From: Dictyobacter alpinus
GTDB taxonomy: Bacteria > Chloroflexota > Ktedonobacteria > Ktedonobacterales > Ktedonobacteraceae
Assembly: GCF_003967575.1 (NCBI RefSeq)
Contig: NZ_BIFT01000001.1
Coordinates: 1,054,001 to 1,118,000 of the forward strand
Direction of reading: 5' to 3'
Length of the DNA: 64,000 bases
The translations under genes and the position numbers were made by a program. The notes under the pieces are model-generated. The model was given only the letters and a program-made list of their open reading frames with translations, made no database searches and was not told the origin of the DNA. Of the stretch, positions 32,204 to 42,329 are shown one piece after another (position 1 is the first letter of the stretch; each line of letters begins with the position of its first letter).

Positions 32204-34699
32204 TTACGGCTTCACACCAGTCTCACTGCTAACGTCATTTTTGATAAAGATGCCCATATCATAGCTACCATCGGTACTGCCGAAGGCTTTACGCTGCCAC
32301 CACCAGTTCCAGACGTTATTCACCGCACGTCCCAGATCAAACTTTGCTCCTGACGGCGGATTGTCACCATAGCTTAGCCACAACCAGGGACCAACTCCAA
32401 CATAAGCCTGAGGCTCACAGGGATTGCCCGCAGAGGGTTTACAGGCAGGAGGCATATAGCCTTGATCCCATTGGGTACGCAAGCGGTACTGATGGAACTG
32501 ATAGCCATCACGGTACTGATATTGCATATTGGCCATTTTATCTCCACTGGAAATAATCACAGGGAGATTCTGAGCTGTAGATGAACAACCATCAGGGAAA
32601 TTGAAGCAAACATTTTTATAGTCGCGTAGATACCAGGCAAATGGCCAGGTGGCATCATCAACCAACCCGATGGGGAGCTGATGGCTGCCCTTATAGAGCT
32701 TCTTGTCCAATGCATCGACTTTGTCCATCACAGTATTGATATCTGTAGAGGTCTGGACATAGATCATCATTTCATGTGGAGCGTCCGCGTAGTGAACAAA
32801 GGTGACCTGGAACATATTCTGTAGGGTTGGAATCAAGAGCACGAAGGCCAGCGCCACGGTTGCAATCGAGACATAGAGCTGATTGCGACGACGTGGAGAT
32901 GATGGCGCAGCTCCGGCCAGAGCAGGATTTACACCTGTGCCGGGTATACCATCCGGCTCGATACTCTTTTCTTCTGTGATTGGTTGGCTCGCACGCGCCT
33001 GCCAGCGATTTTTAAGCACTTGCAGCAGTACCAGCACAGCAGGCTCAAGGGCTACAGCAGCCAGCAACATCAGCGGCATGGTCATATGGATCATCAACCA
33101 GGGCATCTTTTCACCGGCCCAGGTGTAGATAAAGACATTACCAACAAACCAGTAGACCAGGAAGAGGCGGAAACGCGTCGGACGCAGCAAACAACGTACA
33201 ATACCAACCAGTCCGAAAACGACCCCGATCTGCTCGTACAGAGGAATCAACATGAAGTAGTAGTACCAGGGCTGACCACCACGGGCCACCTGCTGCTGCT
33301 GCAACCAGTAGTATAATCCCTGCCAGATACCATCTCCGATACCAGCCGGCAAATTCGTGAAGAGCACCGTGAACAGGACAACAAAAAGGAACCAGCTACA
33401 GACCAGCGCAAAAAACCAGTGGGTCCAGGGCATGGTCAAGATGGTATCGAGTACCGGCTGTTTTCGAGGATTTATGCGTAGCGCCAGACCACGGCGTCCT
33501 TGCTGCGTATAACCTTTTAACTCAAGGAACAACAAGATGCCAATGACCACTGCCAGCGCGATACCCAGCCATGGCAAGGTACTTATCGTCACCCTTTTCA
33601 GGTTGCCCACAAAAATATCCGCTGTATGCGTGTTGGCCGTCGAGCTAGTGATGAAGATAGATAATTCTTTTAACTTGCCGAAGAAAATTTTGGCTATAAT
33701 CCCCAGTATGCCAAAATAGACCAGGGTCAGCACAGGTGCCCAGGTCGCAGGCATATATTTTTTCCAGCCTTCTGACACACCATTACCCAGATTGAAGGGT
33801 ATGCGTACTCCCAGTTCCCAGATGATCAATGCCCCCAGGAAGCTGCCGAAAATGGCAATAGACAGGAATGTGGCTTCTTTCGTGGCATAAGATAGGGTGA
33901 AGGCCAGACCAGCAATTAATAGCCACCAGGCCTGACGATCTCGTATATAGCGGGCAACCGCCACAATCATCAGTAAGGTAAAGAAGGCCATATAGATATC
34001 TTCACGAGCAAAGCGTGAGTAATAGACCATGCTTGGTGAGACAGCCAGGAGGAAACAGCCCAGCCAGGCGCCTACACGGCCAATATAGTCTCGCAAGAAG
34101 TAAGGTAAGCCAACCAGGGCTGTACCCAGGGTAGCCGCCGCGATACGCACGGTAGTCGTATTTATACCATGATCAGGTACTTGAAGCAGCTGACAAATCT
34201 TATAGATAAATGCGATGATATGAAATTGAAATGGTCCATGGGTTAATGGATCGTAACGATAACATGAAGTTGCCGCCGTTTGCGCACAGGTAAGCCAATT
34301 CTCCATGTTATTATGCATCAGTACCAGGGAAAAATAAGCATGCAAGCTTTCATCATGATGCAACGGTTTATCACCAAGACCCCAGAAGCGCAGAAGCGCT
34401 CCCAGTATCACCACACCCCAAAAAGCGATACCGGTCCAGAGTTGATCCCGCGTTGGTGGCCAGAAATGGCGGGGCGCCACTGGTTCTCCATCTTCTTCAG
34501 GTAGATCCTCTTCCTGTGGAGCAGCCAGATCAATCTCTTCATCCTGTACCATGGTAGGCTCAGCAGGCTCCTCTGCGGCGGCCGGAACATGGTCAATGGT
34601 GGTGATATCATTATCACCACCATTGCTTACATTTTCTTCAGAAACCAGACCATCAGGAGCATCAATCTCTTCCTTTGGTTTGTTTTCATAGCTCTTCAA
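32204..34699 (-). CDS. Agl23-like membrane glycosyltransferase/flippase-associated protein, paralogue A
   Basis: 831 residues. After an acidic cytoplasmic N-terminus (about 75 residues) come some 12 membrane segments. It has the PMT/GT39-type motif LHHDESLHAYFSL after the first helix, YYSRFAREDIYM, and AGEKMPWLMIHMTMP. This is the family named TIGR03663 (Chloroflexi and archaea, associated with lipid-linked sugar transfer; Agl23 in archaea). The last 250 residues are soluble. The start is TTG at 34699, 7 bases after a GGGGGAG; no early ATG exists. It begins 12 bases after paralogue B ends and closely resembles it. Confidence 0.85.
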   Translation of the reverse strand: MKSYENKPKEEIDAPDGLVSEENVSNGGDNDITTIDHVPAAAEEPAEPTMVQDEEIDLAAPQEEDLPEEDGEPVAPRHFWPPTRDQLWTGIAFWGVVILGALLRFWGLGDKPLHHDESLHAYFSLVLMHNNMENWLTCAQTAATSCYRYDPLTHGPFQFHIIAFIYKICQLLQVPDHGINTTTVRIAAATLGTALVGLPYFLRDYIGRVGAWLGCFLLAVSPSMVYYSRFAREDIYMAFFTLLMIVAVARYIRDRQAWWLLIAGLAFTLSYATKEATFLSIAIFGSFLGALIIWELGVRIPFNLGNGVSEGWKKYMPATWAPVLTLVYFGILGIIAKIFFGKLKELSIFITSSTANTHTADIFVGNLKRVTISTLPWLGIALAVVIGILLFLELKGYTQQGRRGLALRINPRKQPVLDTILTMPWTHWFFALVCSWFLFVVLFTVLFTNLPAGIGDGIWQGLYYWLQQQQVARGGQPWYYYFMLIPLYEQIGVVFGLVGIVRCLLRPTRFRLFLVYWFVGNVFIYTWAGEKMPWLMIHMTMPLMLLAAVALEPAVLVLLQVLKNRWQARASQPITEEKSIEPDGIPGTGVNPALAGAAPSSPRRRNQLYVSIATVALAFVLLIPTLQNMFQVTFVHYADAPHEMMIYVQTSTDINTVMDKVDALDKKLYKGSHQLPIGLVDDATWPFAWYLRDYKNVCFNFPDGCSSTAQNLPVIISSGDKMANMQYQYRDGYQFHQYRLRTQWDQGYMPPACKPSAGNPCEPQAYVGVGPWLWLSYGDNPPSGAKFDLGRAVNNVWNWWWQRKAFGSTDGSYDMGIFIKNDVSSETGVKP

Positions 34700-34711
34700 T
34701 GCGTTCTCCCC

Positions 34712-37006
34712 CTATGGACTTACTCCTAAATCACTGCGCATAAAAAATCCCATATCAGTTGCTCCGGCATCGTTACCAAAGGGCTTGCGTGTCCACCACC
34801 AGTCCCATATGCGTGTAGACGCCAGAACAGGATCAAATTGTGCATTCTCAGGAGGCGTATCCCCATAACTTAACCAGAGCAGAGGGCCAACCCCACCCCA
34901 GGTTGGTTCTCCATGGCAGGAGTGCGCAGCGCTGGGGACACATGGTCTGGGTTTATATCCCTCATCCCACCAGCTACGTAGATGGTAGCGGTGAAATAAA
35001 TAGCTAGATGTTTTACTGCTACTGTAACCAGGCGAATTATGCGTCTGATTCTTATCCAGATTATCGCCACCTGTCAGGATTACTTCAGGATTTGCGTTAG
35101 CACAACTTGTAGGGAAACCATAACAGACATTTGGGTAATCACGCAAGTACCAATAAAATGGCCAGGATACCTCTGACATCACACCAATATTGATTTTATG
35201 TTGGCCGTGATACTTTTCTTTATCGACTTGATCGATTTTCCGCATGACCGTATGCACATCCATTGTGCTCTGCACATAAATCATCATTTCATGTGGGCCA
35301 TCTGCATAATGTACGAACGTGACCTGAAACATGTTCTGTAATGTCAAAAACAGTAGCCCTAGAGTGACGAGTACTCCCAGGATGGTGCCAACTACGGGCC
35401 GCTTCCCTCTATTTGATTGTACCCTATTTTCTACACTTTTTGCATATTCATACCCATTATTTATTAATAGGTGAACTCTAGCAACTAATGGTTCTAATCC
35501 AATCGCGGCCAGGAGTAACATTGGCATGGCCATATGAATCATCAACCAGGGCATTTTTTCGCCGGCCCAGGTATAAATACCAAGCGTCCCAACAAACCAG
35601 TAGACCAGGAAGAGACGGAAACGATCAGGATAGAGCAAACAACGCATCAGACCCGCAAGCCCAAAGACAAGTCCGATCTGCTCATACAATGGAATCAGTA
35701 TAAGGTAATAATACCAGGGTTGACTACCACGAGCTACTTGCTGCTGTTGTAACCAGTAATAAAGTCCCTGCCAGATACCATCGCCAACCCCTCCAGATAG
35801 ATTAGTAAAGATGACGGAGAATAACAGCACAAAGATAAACGCGCCAAGCACCAGAGCACTAAACCAATGGGAAACACGCATGGTCACTATGGCATTTAAA
35901 ACTGGTTGTGTGGCTGGATGAATGTGGCTTGTCCAGCGCTTCCTGACGGGCCTGTCAGTTTTTTTCAAGCGGCTTGAACCCCAATGCGCTACCACAAAAC
36001 AGACTATGACCAGCCCGATCCAGGGCAAAATGGCAACGGTATGGGCTTTCAAGTCCTGTACGACAACACCTGAGGTGGCTGTGTTTGCATTAATATAGGT
36101 CGAGAGTTCTTTCATCCAGTTAAAAAACCATCTGGCCAATGGAGCACTGATTAGGAGCAAACTCACAATACTCAAAGAGGCTGCCGTTCGCGGAGCATAT
36201 AATCCCAGAGCCGTATCAGGCTTAAAGCGTGAGCGCACAGGAATCCTGGCTCCGATCTCCCAGGCGACCAGACCAATCAAAAAGCTGCCAAAGACGGCGA
36301 TACTTAAAAAAGTTGCCTCCTTAGTTGCATATGAGAGTACAAAGGCCGCAGTACCAATCAAGAGCCAGCGCCCCCGACGGCTGCGCACATAGCGACCAGC
36401 CGATACCACAAGGAGTAAGGTAAAGCAGGCCATATAGATATCCTCACGGGCAAAGCGCGAGAAGTAAACCATACATGGCGAAATAGCTAGTAAGAAACAG
36501 GCAAGCAGGGCGACACGACGGCCACCCAGATAATCACGGATAAAGTAGGGCAAACCAACAATAACCGAACCCAGACTGGCGGCAGCAATACGCAGAGAAA
36601 CAGCATTCACACCATGCTCAGGCACACCAAACCACTGACACAACTGATAAACCAGTGCGATAATATGAAATTGAAAAGGACCGTGTAAAAGAGGATCGTA
36701 ATGATAGCAGGGCGTCTTAGGATCAAAACATCCACGCCACTGCTGTAAATTGTGCAGTAACTGCAATGAGAAATAAGCATGCAAGCTTTCATCGTGGTGT
36801 AGCGGCTTTATATCCAACCGCCAGAAACGTAACAGGGCTCCCAGCAATATAATAACCAGAAACGGCAGCCACTGTAGCCACTGATCACGCGTTGGCCAAT
36901 TCAGACTGAGCAATCGTCTTTGTCTCTTCTCCAGGTCCATAGTAGCTACGCCACTCACCTGCTCCACAACCTCTACCGCATTCTGCGTACTCTTGTGCAT
37001 ATCCAT
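34712..37006 (-). CDS. Agl23-like membrane protein, paralogue B
   Basis: 764 residues from the ATG at 37006. It shares with paralogue A the PLHHDESLHAYFSLQLL motif, FSRFAREDIYMACF, TYATKEATFLSIA-type loop (SYATKEATFLS), GDGIWQGLYYWLQQQQVARG, and AGEKMPWLMIHM, plus the soluble C-terminal part (FVHYADGPHEMMIYVQ). The pair comes from gene duplication. A longer frame begins with TTG/ATG at 37042/37039; the chosen start follows AGGAGGG by about 13 bases. It lies 57 bases after the YYY-domain gene, in one operon. Confidence 0.85.
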   Translation of the reverse strand: MDMHKSTQNAVEVVEQVSGVATMDLEKRQRRLLSLNWPTRDQWLQWLPFLVIILLGALLRFWRLDIKPLHHDESLHAYFSLQLLHNLQQWRGCFDPKTPCYHYDPLLHGPFQFHIIALVYQLCQWFGVPEHGVNAVSLRIAAASLGSVIVGLPYFIRDYLGGRRVALLACFLLAISPCMVYFSRFAREDIYMACFTLLLVVSAGRYVRSRRGRWLLIGTAAFVLSYATKEATFLSIAVFGSFLIGLVAWEIGARIPVRSRFKPDTALGLYAPRTAASLSIVSLLLISAPLARWFFNWMKELSTYINANTATSGVVVQDLKAHTVAILPWIGLVIVCFVVAHWGSSRLKKTDRPVRKRWTSHIHPATQPVLNAIVTMRVSHWFSALVLGAFIFVLLFSVIFTNLSGGVGDGIWQGLYYWLQQQQVARGSQPWYYYLILIPLYEQIGLVFGLAGLMRCLLYPDRFRLFLVYWFVGTLGIYTWAGEKMPWLMIHMAMPMLLLAAIGLEPLVARVHLLINNGYEYAKSVENRVQSNRGKRPVVGTILGVLVTLGLLFLTLQNMFQVTFVHYADGPHEMMIYVQSTMDVHTVMRKIDQVDKEKYHGQHKINIGVMSEVSWPFYWYLRDYPNVCYGFPTSCANANPEVILTGGDNLDKNQTHNSPGYSSSKTSSYLFHRYHLRSWWDEGYKPRPCVPSAAHSCHGEPTWGGVGPLLWLSYGDTPPENAQFDPVLASTRIWDWWWTRKPFGNDAGATDMGFFMRSDLGVSP

Positions 37007-37063
37007 CAGTCTACCCTTCCCTCCTATCTTTCCACCCATCAAAGAGCGTTGCGGGGATTTCCC

Positions 37064-39616
37064 CTATGCCACCTTATAAATTGTAACTCCGTGAGCCTGA
37101 TATACTATTGCCATAAATTTTCCAAAGCGCTGCAGATCAGCATCGGGATACGTTTTATGTTCGAAAGAGCCCACATAAATATACTGTGCGTTATAGCGTT
37201 GCATTGTCGCCAATACTTCACCCGGATCTCGATGAGTATAGATTTTATCAACATCTACACTACGTCTACCGAAATCCGCTCTATTGGCAGGATCATTAGC
37301 CCAGTTGATGCGCCATTGCACTTCATGTCCTGGCCAATTGATCAGCGTGGGCAGTCCCGTAAAGACAGACACTCGTCCAGCATATCCATAATCCTGGCCG
37401 CTAGCTTCCACAATGACTGGATCGCCCGAGACGTGGGCGTTCAACCAGCGAATTGCCTCATAATCAGTTGAGGTATCATAAATACACTCGGGTACCTGGC
37501 AGTGAGCCAGATAAGCCATGCCATCCAGGGTCCTGGTATTCATCAGGAATGGCCTGGGATGGGTACTATCTACCCGCTGATAACGCGTAAAGGAGGCCAG
37601 TAATGGATAGACCATACTTGCCAGTATCAGTAGCGCAAGTATACTCCCCCAGACCCCAACCACACCACGCCGTATCCAGCGCGCCTTCTGTGTGCTCACT
37701 TGCAGATAGCGCAAGTTATCAAGGATAAAGTAGAGTCCCGCTCCGGAACAGATCGAGAGCAGCGCCCACGCTTGAAAGTAAAATTTAAACACCGTATTCA
37801 TGCGCTGGGCCGTTCCATCTGAAAACACATCCTTTAAGAAAAAGATTTCACAACCAGCAATAATGGTAAAAGCAACGGCTCCAAGCAGTAATGTATACGC
37901 ATAGGCCCGGTTTTCTAGCTGATAAAACAACAGGCTTACACTCAGCAATGCCAGGGCCAGAGCAGCCACACAGGTCGTGTAGTATGGGAAAAGATACAAA
38001 ACAACCAGGCAGCCCACCAGGAATAAAGCCAGACTCGACCAGAAAATGCGTAAGCGCCTCCATTTCAAGCGCTGGGCGGTCACAATTTTTTCTGCCTCTA
38101 CATGATCCTCTACTTCAGCTACAGCAACGCGTACAGAGGCTCCTTCCGCCTGATACTCAGCATAGACTGGTGAAGCAGGTTCAATATGCTGACCGACAGC
38201 AAACAAAGGCGTCCGAGGAACGTCAACAATGAAGGGAATCTGGCTATCCGAAGTAGAGGCGGTTGGAGATGGATGACGCAAGGGACGATGCAAGGCACTG
38301 CTCACCAGGAGTGAGAGAAAAATGAATATGAATAGTCCATATATCAGCATTTCACCGCTGATGGAGGAATGATAGTTGGATGATGCAATGCCGATACCCT
38401 GCGAGGGGGAGATAAAATTAAGGTAGAAGGGCAGGTAAAGCACGTAAGAGAGCACCACCAGGCTGATAGCGACCAGGCCGCCATTGAGCAAGGTGGACAA
38501 TCTCAGCCAGGGCTGATGCGCCAACCCCTGTTGGATGCCAATGGCTACCAGCGTCAATCCCATATACGTCGGATAGTCCCAGCCATTCATGATAAACAAG
38601 CCACCAATCACAATCGCGGTGACCAACAGATTGAGATATCTAAGCCAGCCAGTACCAAAGAGTGCGAATCCTTTGCCAGATGGCTCCAGGAAACAGTTCA
38701 AGGCCAACCCGATACACAAAATAGTAAAAGCCAGGGTCAGGACATGGGCGTGAAAACATGATAAGAGAAAGCTGAAGGCCGGAAACTCATTGATGGTTCC
38801 GTCAATGACACGTGAAGGCCCAAACCAGTCAAAAATGAAACCAGGCTCCGCATGATGCGTCCACCATTGTTGAGTGGCGGCCAGATTCCCCAACACCAGA
38901 GCAATCAAGATACTAAGCAGACCATAGGGGAATGCCAGTTCCAGATAACTTTTCTCATCAGGAGTTTGATCTTCAATACGCTGGCGATGCTGACAGCTAC
39001 TGGCTACGATATTGCACGTCACCCCAAACAAATTAATAGCCGTCAGGCCATAGAAAAAACAGATGCCTGTATTAAAAGCAACCGATGGGGATTGATTGAG
39101 CAATTTAGCCAGCGTGGCCAGTGTATAGTGGGCATAATAATAATAATTGATACTATGCCCTGCCAACCACATATCATTGGGAGGAAAATGCGGACTGCGC
39201 ATAATACTGGCAACAAAGCCTTCATCCATAAACATTTCAAAATTATGAATATCGGGCCGCAAAGCGCGTAAACTTCCTAAAAGTAGCATCATGCCCAGAA
39301 AAATCACCTCGCAACTCACGACATACCCTAAATGGCGTCGAGCCTGCTGTAAAATTTCTCGCCATAGCAACATAAAGGCAAAGCCACTACAGGCAGCCAG
39401 AATCAAGAAAATTCCAATAACAAAAAGCTGGCTATAGGGTAAGGAAGGCAGGTATATCAACGGGAACCAGACACAAAAAGCCAGGATAATAACACCCAGG
39501 GCCTTGCTAAAAGCCCAGCCTCGATCTGGAAGGTTGCGAAAAACGGTAAAAGTGAGCGGCAAGCACAGAAGACCCAACACTTCCACCAACATCCACATCT
39601 GCAATAGTTCGCTCAT
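37064..39616 (-). CDS. YYY-domain (DUF2298) polytopic membrane protein
   Basis: 850 residues, many membrane segments. FEMFMDEGFVASIMRSPHFPPNDMWLAGHSINYYYYAHY is the domain (Chlor_Arch_YYY, TIGR03662) named for its Tyr run. Members are found in Chloroflexi and archaea and are usually next to Agl23-type genes, as here. The C-terminal region (IRWLNAHVSGDPVIVEASG...YGYAGRVSVFTGLPTLINWPGHE, VLATMQRYNAQYIYVGSFE) resembles the soluble tails of oligosaccharide transferases. A role in envelope glycosylation is inferred. Confidence 0.88.
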   Translation of the reverse strand: MSELLQMWMLVEVLGLLCLPLTFTVFRNLPDRGWAFSKALGVIILAFCVWFPLIYLPSLPYSQLFVIGIFLILAACSGFAFMLLWREILQQARRHLGYVVSCEVIFLGMMLLLGSLRALRPDIHNFEMFMDEGFVASIMRSPHFPPNDMWLAGHSINYYYYAHYTLATLAKLLNQSPSVAFNTGICFFYGLTAINLFGVTCNIVASSCQHRQRIEDQTPDEKSYLELAFPYGLLSILIALVLGNLAATQQWWTHHAEPGFIFDWFGPSRVIDGTINEFPAFSFLLSCFHAHVLTLAFTILCIGLALNCFLEPSGKGFALFGTGWLRYLNLLVTAIVIGGLFIMNGWDYPTYMGLTLVAIGIQQGLAHQPWLRLSTLLNGGLVAISLVVLSYVLYLPFYLNFISPSQGIGIASSNYHSSISGEMLIYGLFIFIFLSLLVSSALHRPLRHPSPTASTSDSQIPFIVDVPRTPLFAVGQHIEPASPVYAEYQAEGASVRVAVAEVEDHVEAEKIVTAQRLKWRRLRIFWSSLALFLVGCLVVLYLFPYYTTCVAALALALLSVSLLFYQLENRAYAYTLLLGAVAFTIIAGCEIFFLKDVFSDGTAQRMNTVFKFYFQAWALLSICSGAGLYFILDNLRYLQVSTQKARWIRRGVVGVWGSILALLILASMVYPLLASFTRYQRVDSTHPRPFLMNTRTLDGMAYLAHCQVPECIYDTSTDYEAIRWLNAHVSGDPVIVEASGQDYGYAGRVSVFTGLPTLINWPGHEVQWRINWANDPANRADFGRRSVDVDKIYTHRDPGEVLATMQRYNAQYIYVGSFEHKTYPDADLQRFGKFMAIVYQAHGVTIYKVA

Positions 39617-39793
39617 AGCTTCTCTCTTAACATCACTCTAGTAGTTCAAAAATACCTTATTCAGATATATGATACACCGCATAACAAACCCATTATTTGC
39701 GGTGATAGCCAATTTTTGGCCTGGCACAGCAAAGAGCACACATAGATATAAATATGCAAGCGAAAGATCGAAAAGAGCCAAAGGAGAAAAGTA

Positions 39794-41617
39794 CTACTTC
39801 AGAGGTAGTTGCAAACCATCTAGTAGCTTGCTTCGCAATTGTTCAACCGTGTATGGATAGTGGCTATCACGTACAAAGATATGGGCCGTTGGATGATCAA
39901 AGACCGAATAGCTTTCGTCAGCATCACTATCATCAAGCACAATTCCAAACAGATGAGGTGGATTTTTAATCGTAGTGGCTAGATGGAATCCGAGTTGACC
40001 ACTATACAATAACTGGTAGTAACGCGTGGTCAGCGGGTAACGCGCTGGTGAACGTGGAATCGATTTGTCCAGTCGATCAGTGGGCATGGTAATTGCATTA
40101 ATAGTTGGTAACAGCTTAGCCAGTTGACTAGCCTTGGCTTGCGTATCCTCGCCATACAGATCCAGTCCTGTAGCTGACTGGCCACTGGCATCCGTATATG
40201 TAGCCTGGACATAGTCAGATGGTTCGTGAGAACCAACCTTCACTGGCAGGGCATCATCCCATTGCTCATAGGTAAGGACACTCCCCTTTGGCACATGCTG
40301 ATAAATCCAATTGGATGCCTGAATGCGTGTATTTGGCTGACTGTAGACATTCAGCAAGGCCAGGCCTTGAAAGAGAGTGCCACCAACCACGCACACTAGT
40401 AGCAGGACCTGCAAACATGGCTTAATCCAATCAACGCGGAGCAGATAATTTTGTTCACCTCGGCGTATCTTCATCAGCAGAATGATCAAGAAAGCAGCCG
40501 CGACTATAGCGAGAAAAGGATAGATAGGCAGCAGATAGCGCATAAATTTTACATAGAAGCTACCAACGATCCCCCCATATACCAGGATCCAGACCATGAC
40601 TATGAGCCAGGGACTAAAGGGATGGCGCCACAAATAATAGAGTAGCCAGAGGCAACCTACCAGGGCGCTACAACCTGCAGTGATACCCATTCCCCACAGA
40701 ATAAGGTTTTTCCCTTGATAGAGAAAAGGCAACGTGCCCGCGAATTGCCGCACATAGGGCAGGTCTAGCGAGCCTCGTGCCAGATTTCCTTGCTCGGAGA
40801 CCTGTTGGATAAAATTTGGCATATCTAGCAACGCATAAGGCTGGGTAATCACAAATGTAAAAAGGATCAGGATCGCTGCCCAGAGCAGATCCAGTGAGAT
40901 ACCGAAAAAATCTTTCCGCTGACGCCAGCGTAACCAGGCCGCCAGCAAGAGTGGGATCGCAAGTGGGGCCGCGCTAAACTTGGTAGCCATGGCCAATCCA
41001 TAGGAGATGCCAGCCAGTGCAGCCCATAAGAAGGATCTCTGGCTATTTATCCACAAAACACAGGCTAGAAGTGTTGAAACAACAAAAAAGGCCAATAAGG
41101 TATCGACAGCATAGAAGTGTGCTAATTGCAGATGGAGTGGCATAAACGCCATCAAGATAGTGGCGATTAAGGCCACATTCCAACGTTGATTTTGTAGCTC
41201 CTTGGTATGTCTGGCCAACACGCCAGCCAGGCAGCCTGTGAGGAGCACGGTGCCTGTATCAAATGAGGCAGATACGACACGACCAACGAGCGTCAGGGCT
41301 TGAAAACTGTTAGGATCATGCAGATTATATTTGAGCAGGTAACCAAGCGCTGCCAGCAAATAAATAGGAAAAGATCCATACGCGAAAAATTGTGGATTAA
41401 GCGGTGATTGGGCTGGATTGAGAAACTGGTCCATGCTTTTCGGCCAGGATAATGCAGTGACATGAAAAAGAAGCTGTCTCTCATCGGGATGAAAACTATT
41501 CCCGGCATCCCAATTTACTCCATAGAGGCGTAACACGCAGGCCAGAATAACCAGGCTCACTATCCCCCAGAACTGCCAGCGAACGAACAGTTGCTTCACA
41601 CGCTTCCTCTCTTGCAT
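39794..41617 (-). CDS. GT39/ArnT-like membrane glycosyltransferase
   Basis: 607 residues from the ATG at 41617 (a TTG/ATG further up, 41650-41644, is possible). FHPDERQLLFHV after the first helix is the catalytic Asp-Glu motif of the PMT family, followed by ten or more membrane segments and a soluble C-terminus. Such enzymes move a sugar from a polyprenyl-phosphate donor onto lipid or protein outside the membrane. First gene of the four-gene leftward cluster; the gap to the YYY gene is 177 bases. Confidence 0.85.
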   Translation of the reverse strand: MQERKRVKQLFVRWQFWGIVSLVILACVLRLYGVNWDAGNSFHPDERQLLFHVTALSWPKSMDQFLNPAQSPLNPQFFAYGSFPIYLLAALGYLLKYNLHDPNSFQALTLVGRVVSASFDTGTVLLTGCLAGVLARHTKELQNQRWNVALIATILMAFMPLHLQLAHFYAVDTLLAFFVVSTLLACVLWINSQRSFLWAALAGISYGLAMATKFSAAPLAIPLLLAAWLRWRQRKDFFGISLDLLWAAILILFTFVITQPYALLDMPNFIQQVSEQGNLARGSLDLPYVRQFAGTLPFLYQGKNLILWGMGITAGCSALVGCLWLLYYLWRHPFSPWLIVMVWILVYGGIVGSFYVKFMRYLLPIYPFLAIVAAAFLIILLMKIRRGEQNYLLRVDWIKPCLQVLLLVCVVGGTLFQGLALLNVYSQPNTRIQASNWIYQHVPKGSVLTYEQWDDALPVKVGSHEPSDYVQATYTDASGQSATGLDLYGEDTQAKASQLAKLLPTINAITMPTDRLDKSIPRSPARYPLTTRYYQLLYSGQLGFHLATTIKNPPHLFGIVLDDSDADESYSVFDHPTAHIFVRDSHYPYTVEQLRSKLLDGLQLPLK

Positions 41618-41815
41618 TGCGTTCTCATGGATGACGATTCCCATGATCAACAGCGGACATCAACGCATCAACAGTATAGGGTTTACCTGGCGGGTGGTCA
41701 AGAGGTTCTATTACAATTGTTGGCAATTCTTTCCTCTCGTGAGACGGCTGCAGGTATTTTAATATGTGCGCGCTGTCTTAATAGGGTACTTGATACTTTT
41801 TAGGTGGGAGATTTT

Positions 41816-42301
41816 ATGCAACGCATACATAATACAACACTCAAGCAGTTGGATGGCTCAGCATTCTCGTTCGCGCCCCCAGGACCAGAACGCCACAACT
41901 CGTTGCTCATCGATACAGTAGAACTTTTTAGTCCGCGCTATGCACCCAATGCTTATATCCTACACCTGCAAGATCCAGCTAACACCATCGCCATTCATGA
42001 ATGCCAACAACTGACCGCCCTGGGTATCCAGCCACTATCTATAAATGATCTTCCTGATATTCTTCTCTATCAAGCCAGGAAACAAGTTCTCTATTGTATT
42101 GATGTCTGCACCCTGCATGGAGTTATCTCCAATCGCCGTAAACAAATCCTCGAACATGCCATGGAAGACAGCCCTCTGCGACGCATCTATATCAGTGCAT
42201 GTTACGATCTTTTAGACTATAAGCAATCCCTGGATCAGATTGCCTGGGGAAGTTATATCTGGTTGGCCCATATGCCAGAACACACAATTTTTCACTGGTA
42301 G
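41816..42301 (+). CDS. Stand-alone PstI/BsuBI-type restriction endonuclease domain protein
   Basis: 161 residues from the ATG at 41816 (GGGAG 5 bases upstream). The whole length reads like the catalytic domain of BsuBI/PstI enzymes (PF06616): N-terminal PGPERHNSLLIDTVELFSPR with APNAYILHLQDP; then LPDILLYQARKQVLYCIDV, LHGVISNRRKQILEHA, RIYISACYDLLDYKQSLDQIAW and IWLAHMPEHTIFH, where the family shows LPDIVLYD, LIEAVTSHGP, VTAFPD, IAWETEVWI, PDHMIHLNG (from memory). The catalytic Glu of LIEAV is Asp here and the TE of WETEVW is replaced. The N-terminal DNA-binding part of the family and a methyltransferase are missing. Homology is likely, function unknown; it may be an inactive or re-purposed relic. 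Confidence 0.65.
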   Translation: MQRIHNTTLKQLDGSAFSFAPPGPERHNSLLIDTVELFSPRYAPNAYILHLQDPANTIAIHECQQLTALGIQPLSINDLPDILLYQARKQVLYCIDVCTLHGVISNRRKQILEHAMEDSPLRRIYISACYDLLDYKQSLDQIAWGSYIWLAHMPEHTIFHW

Positions 42302-42329
42302 TTGATTGCATTGATTATATGTAAGACCG

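Noticed and set aside
32129..32353. Plus-strand frame over the palindromic terminator
   Set aside because: It runs through the hairpin and into the antisense of the Agl23-like gene.
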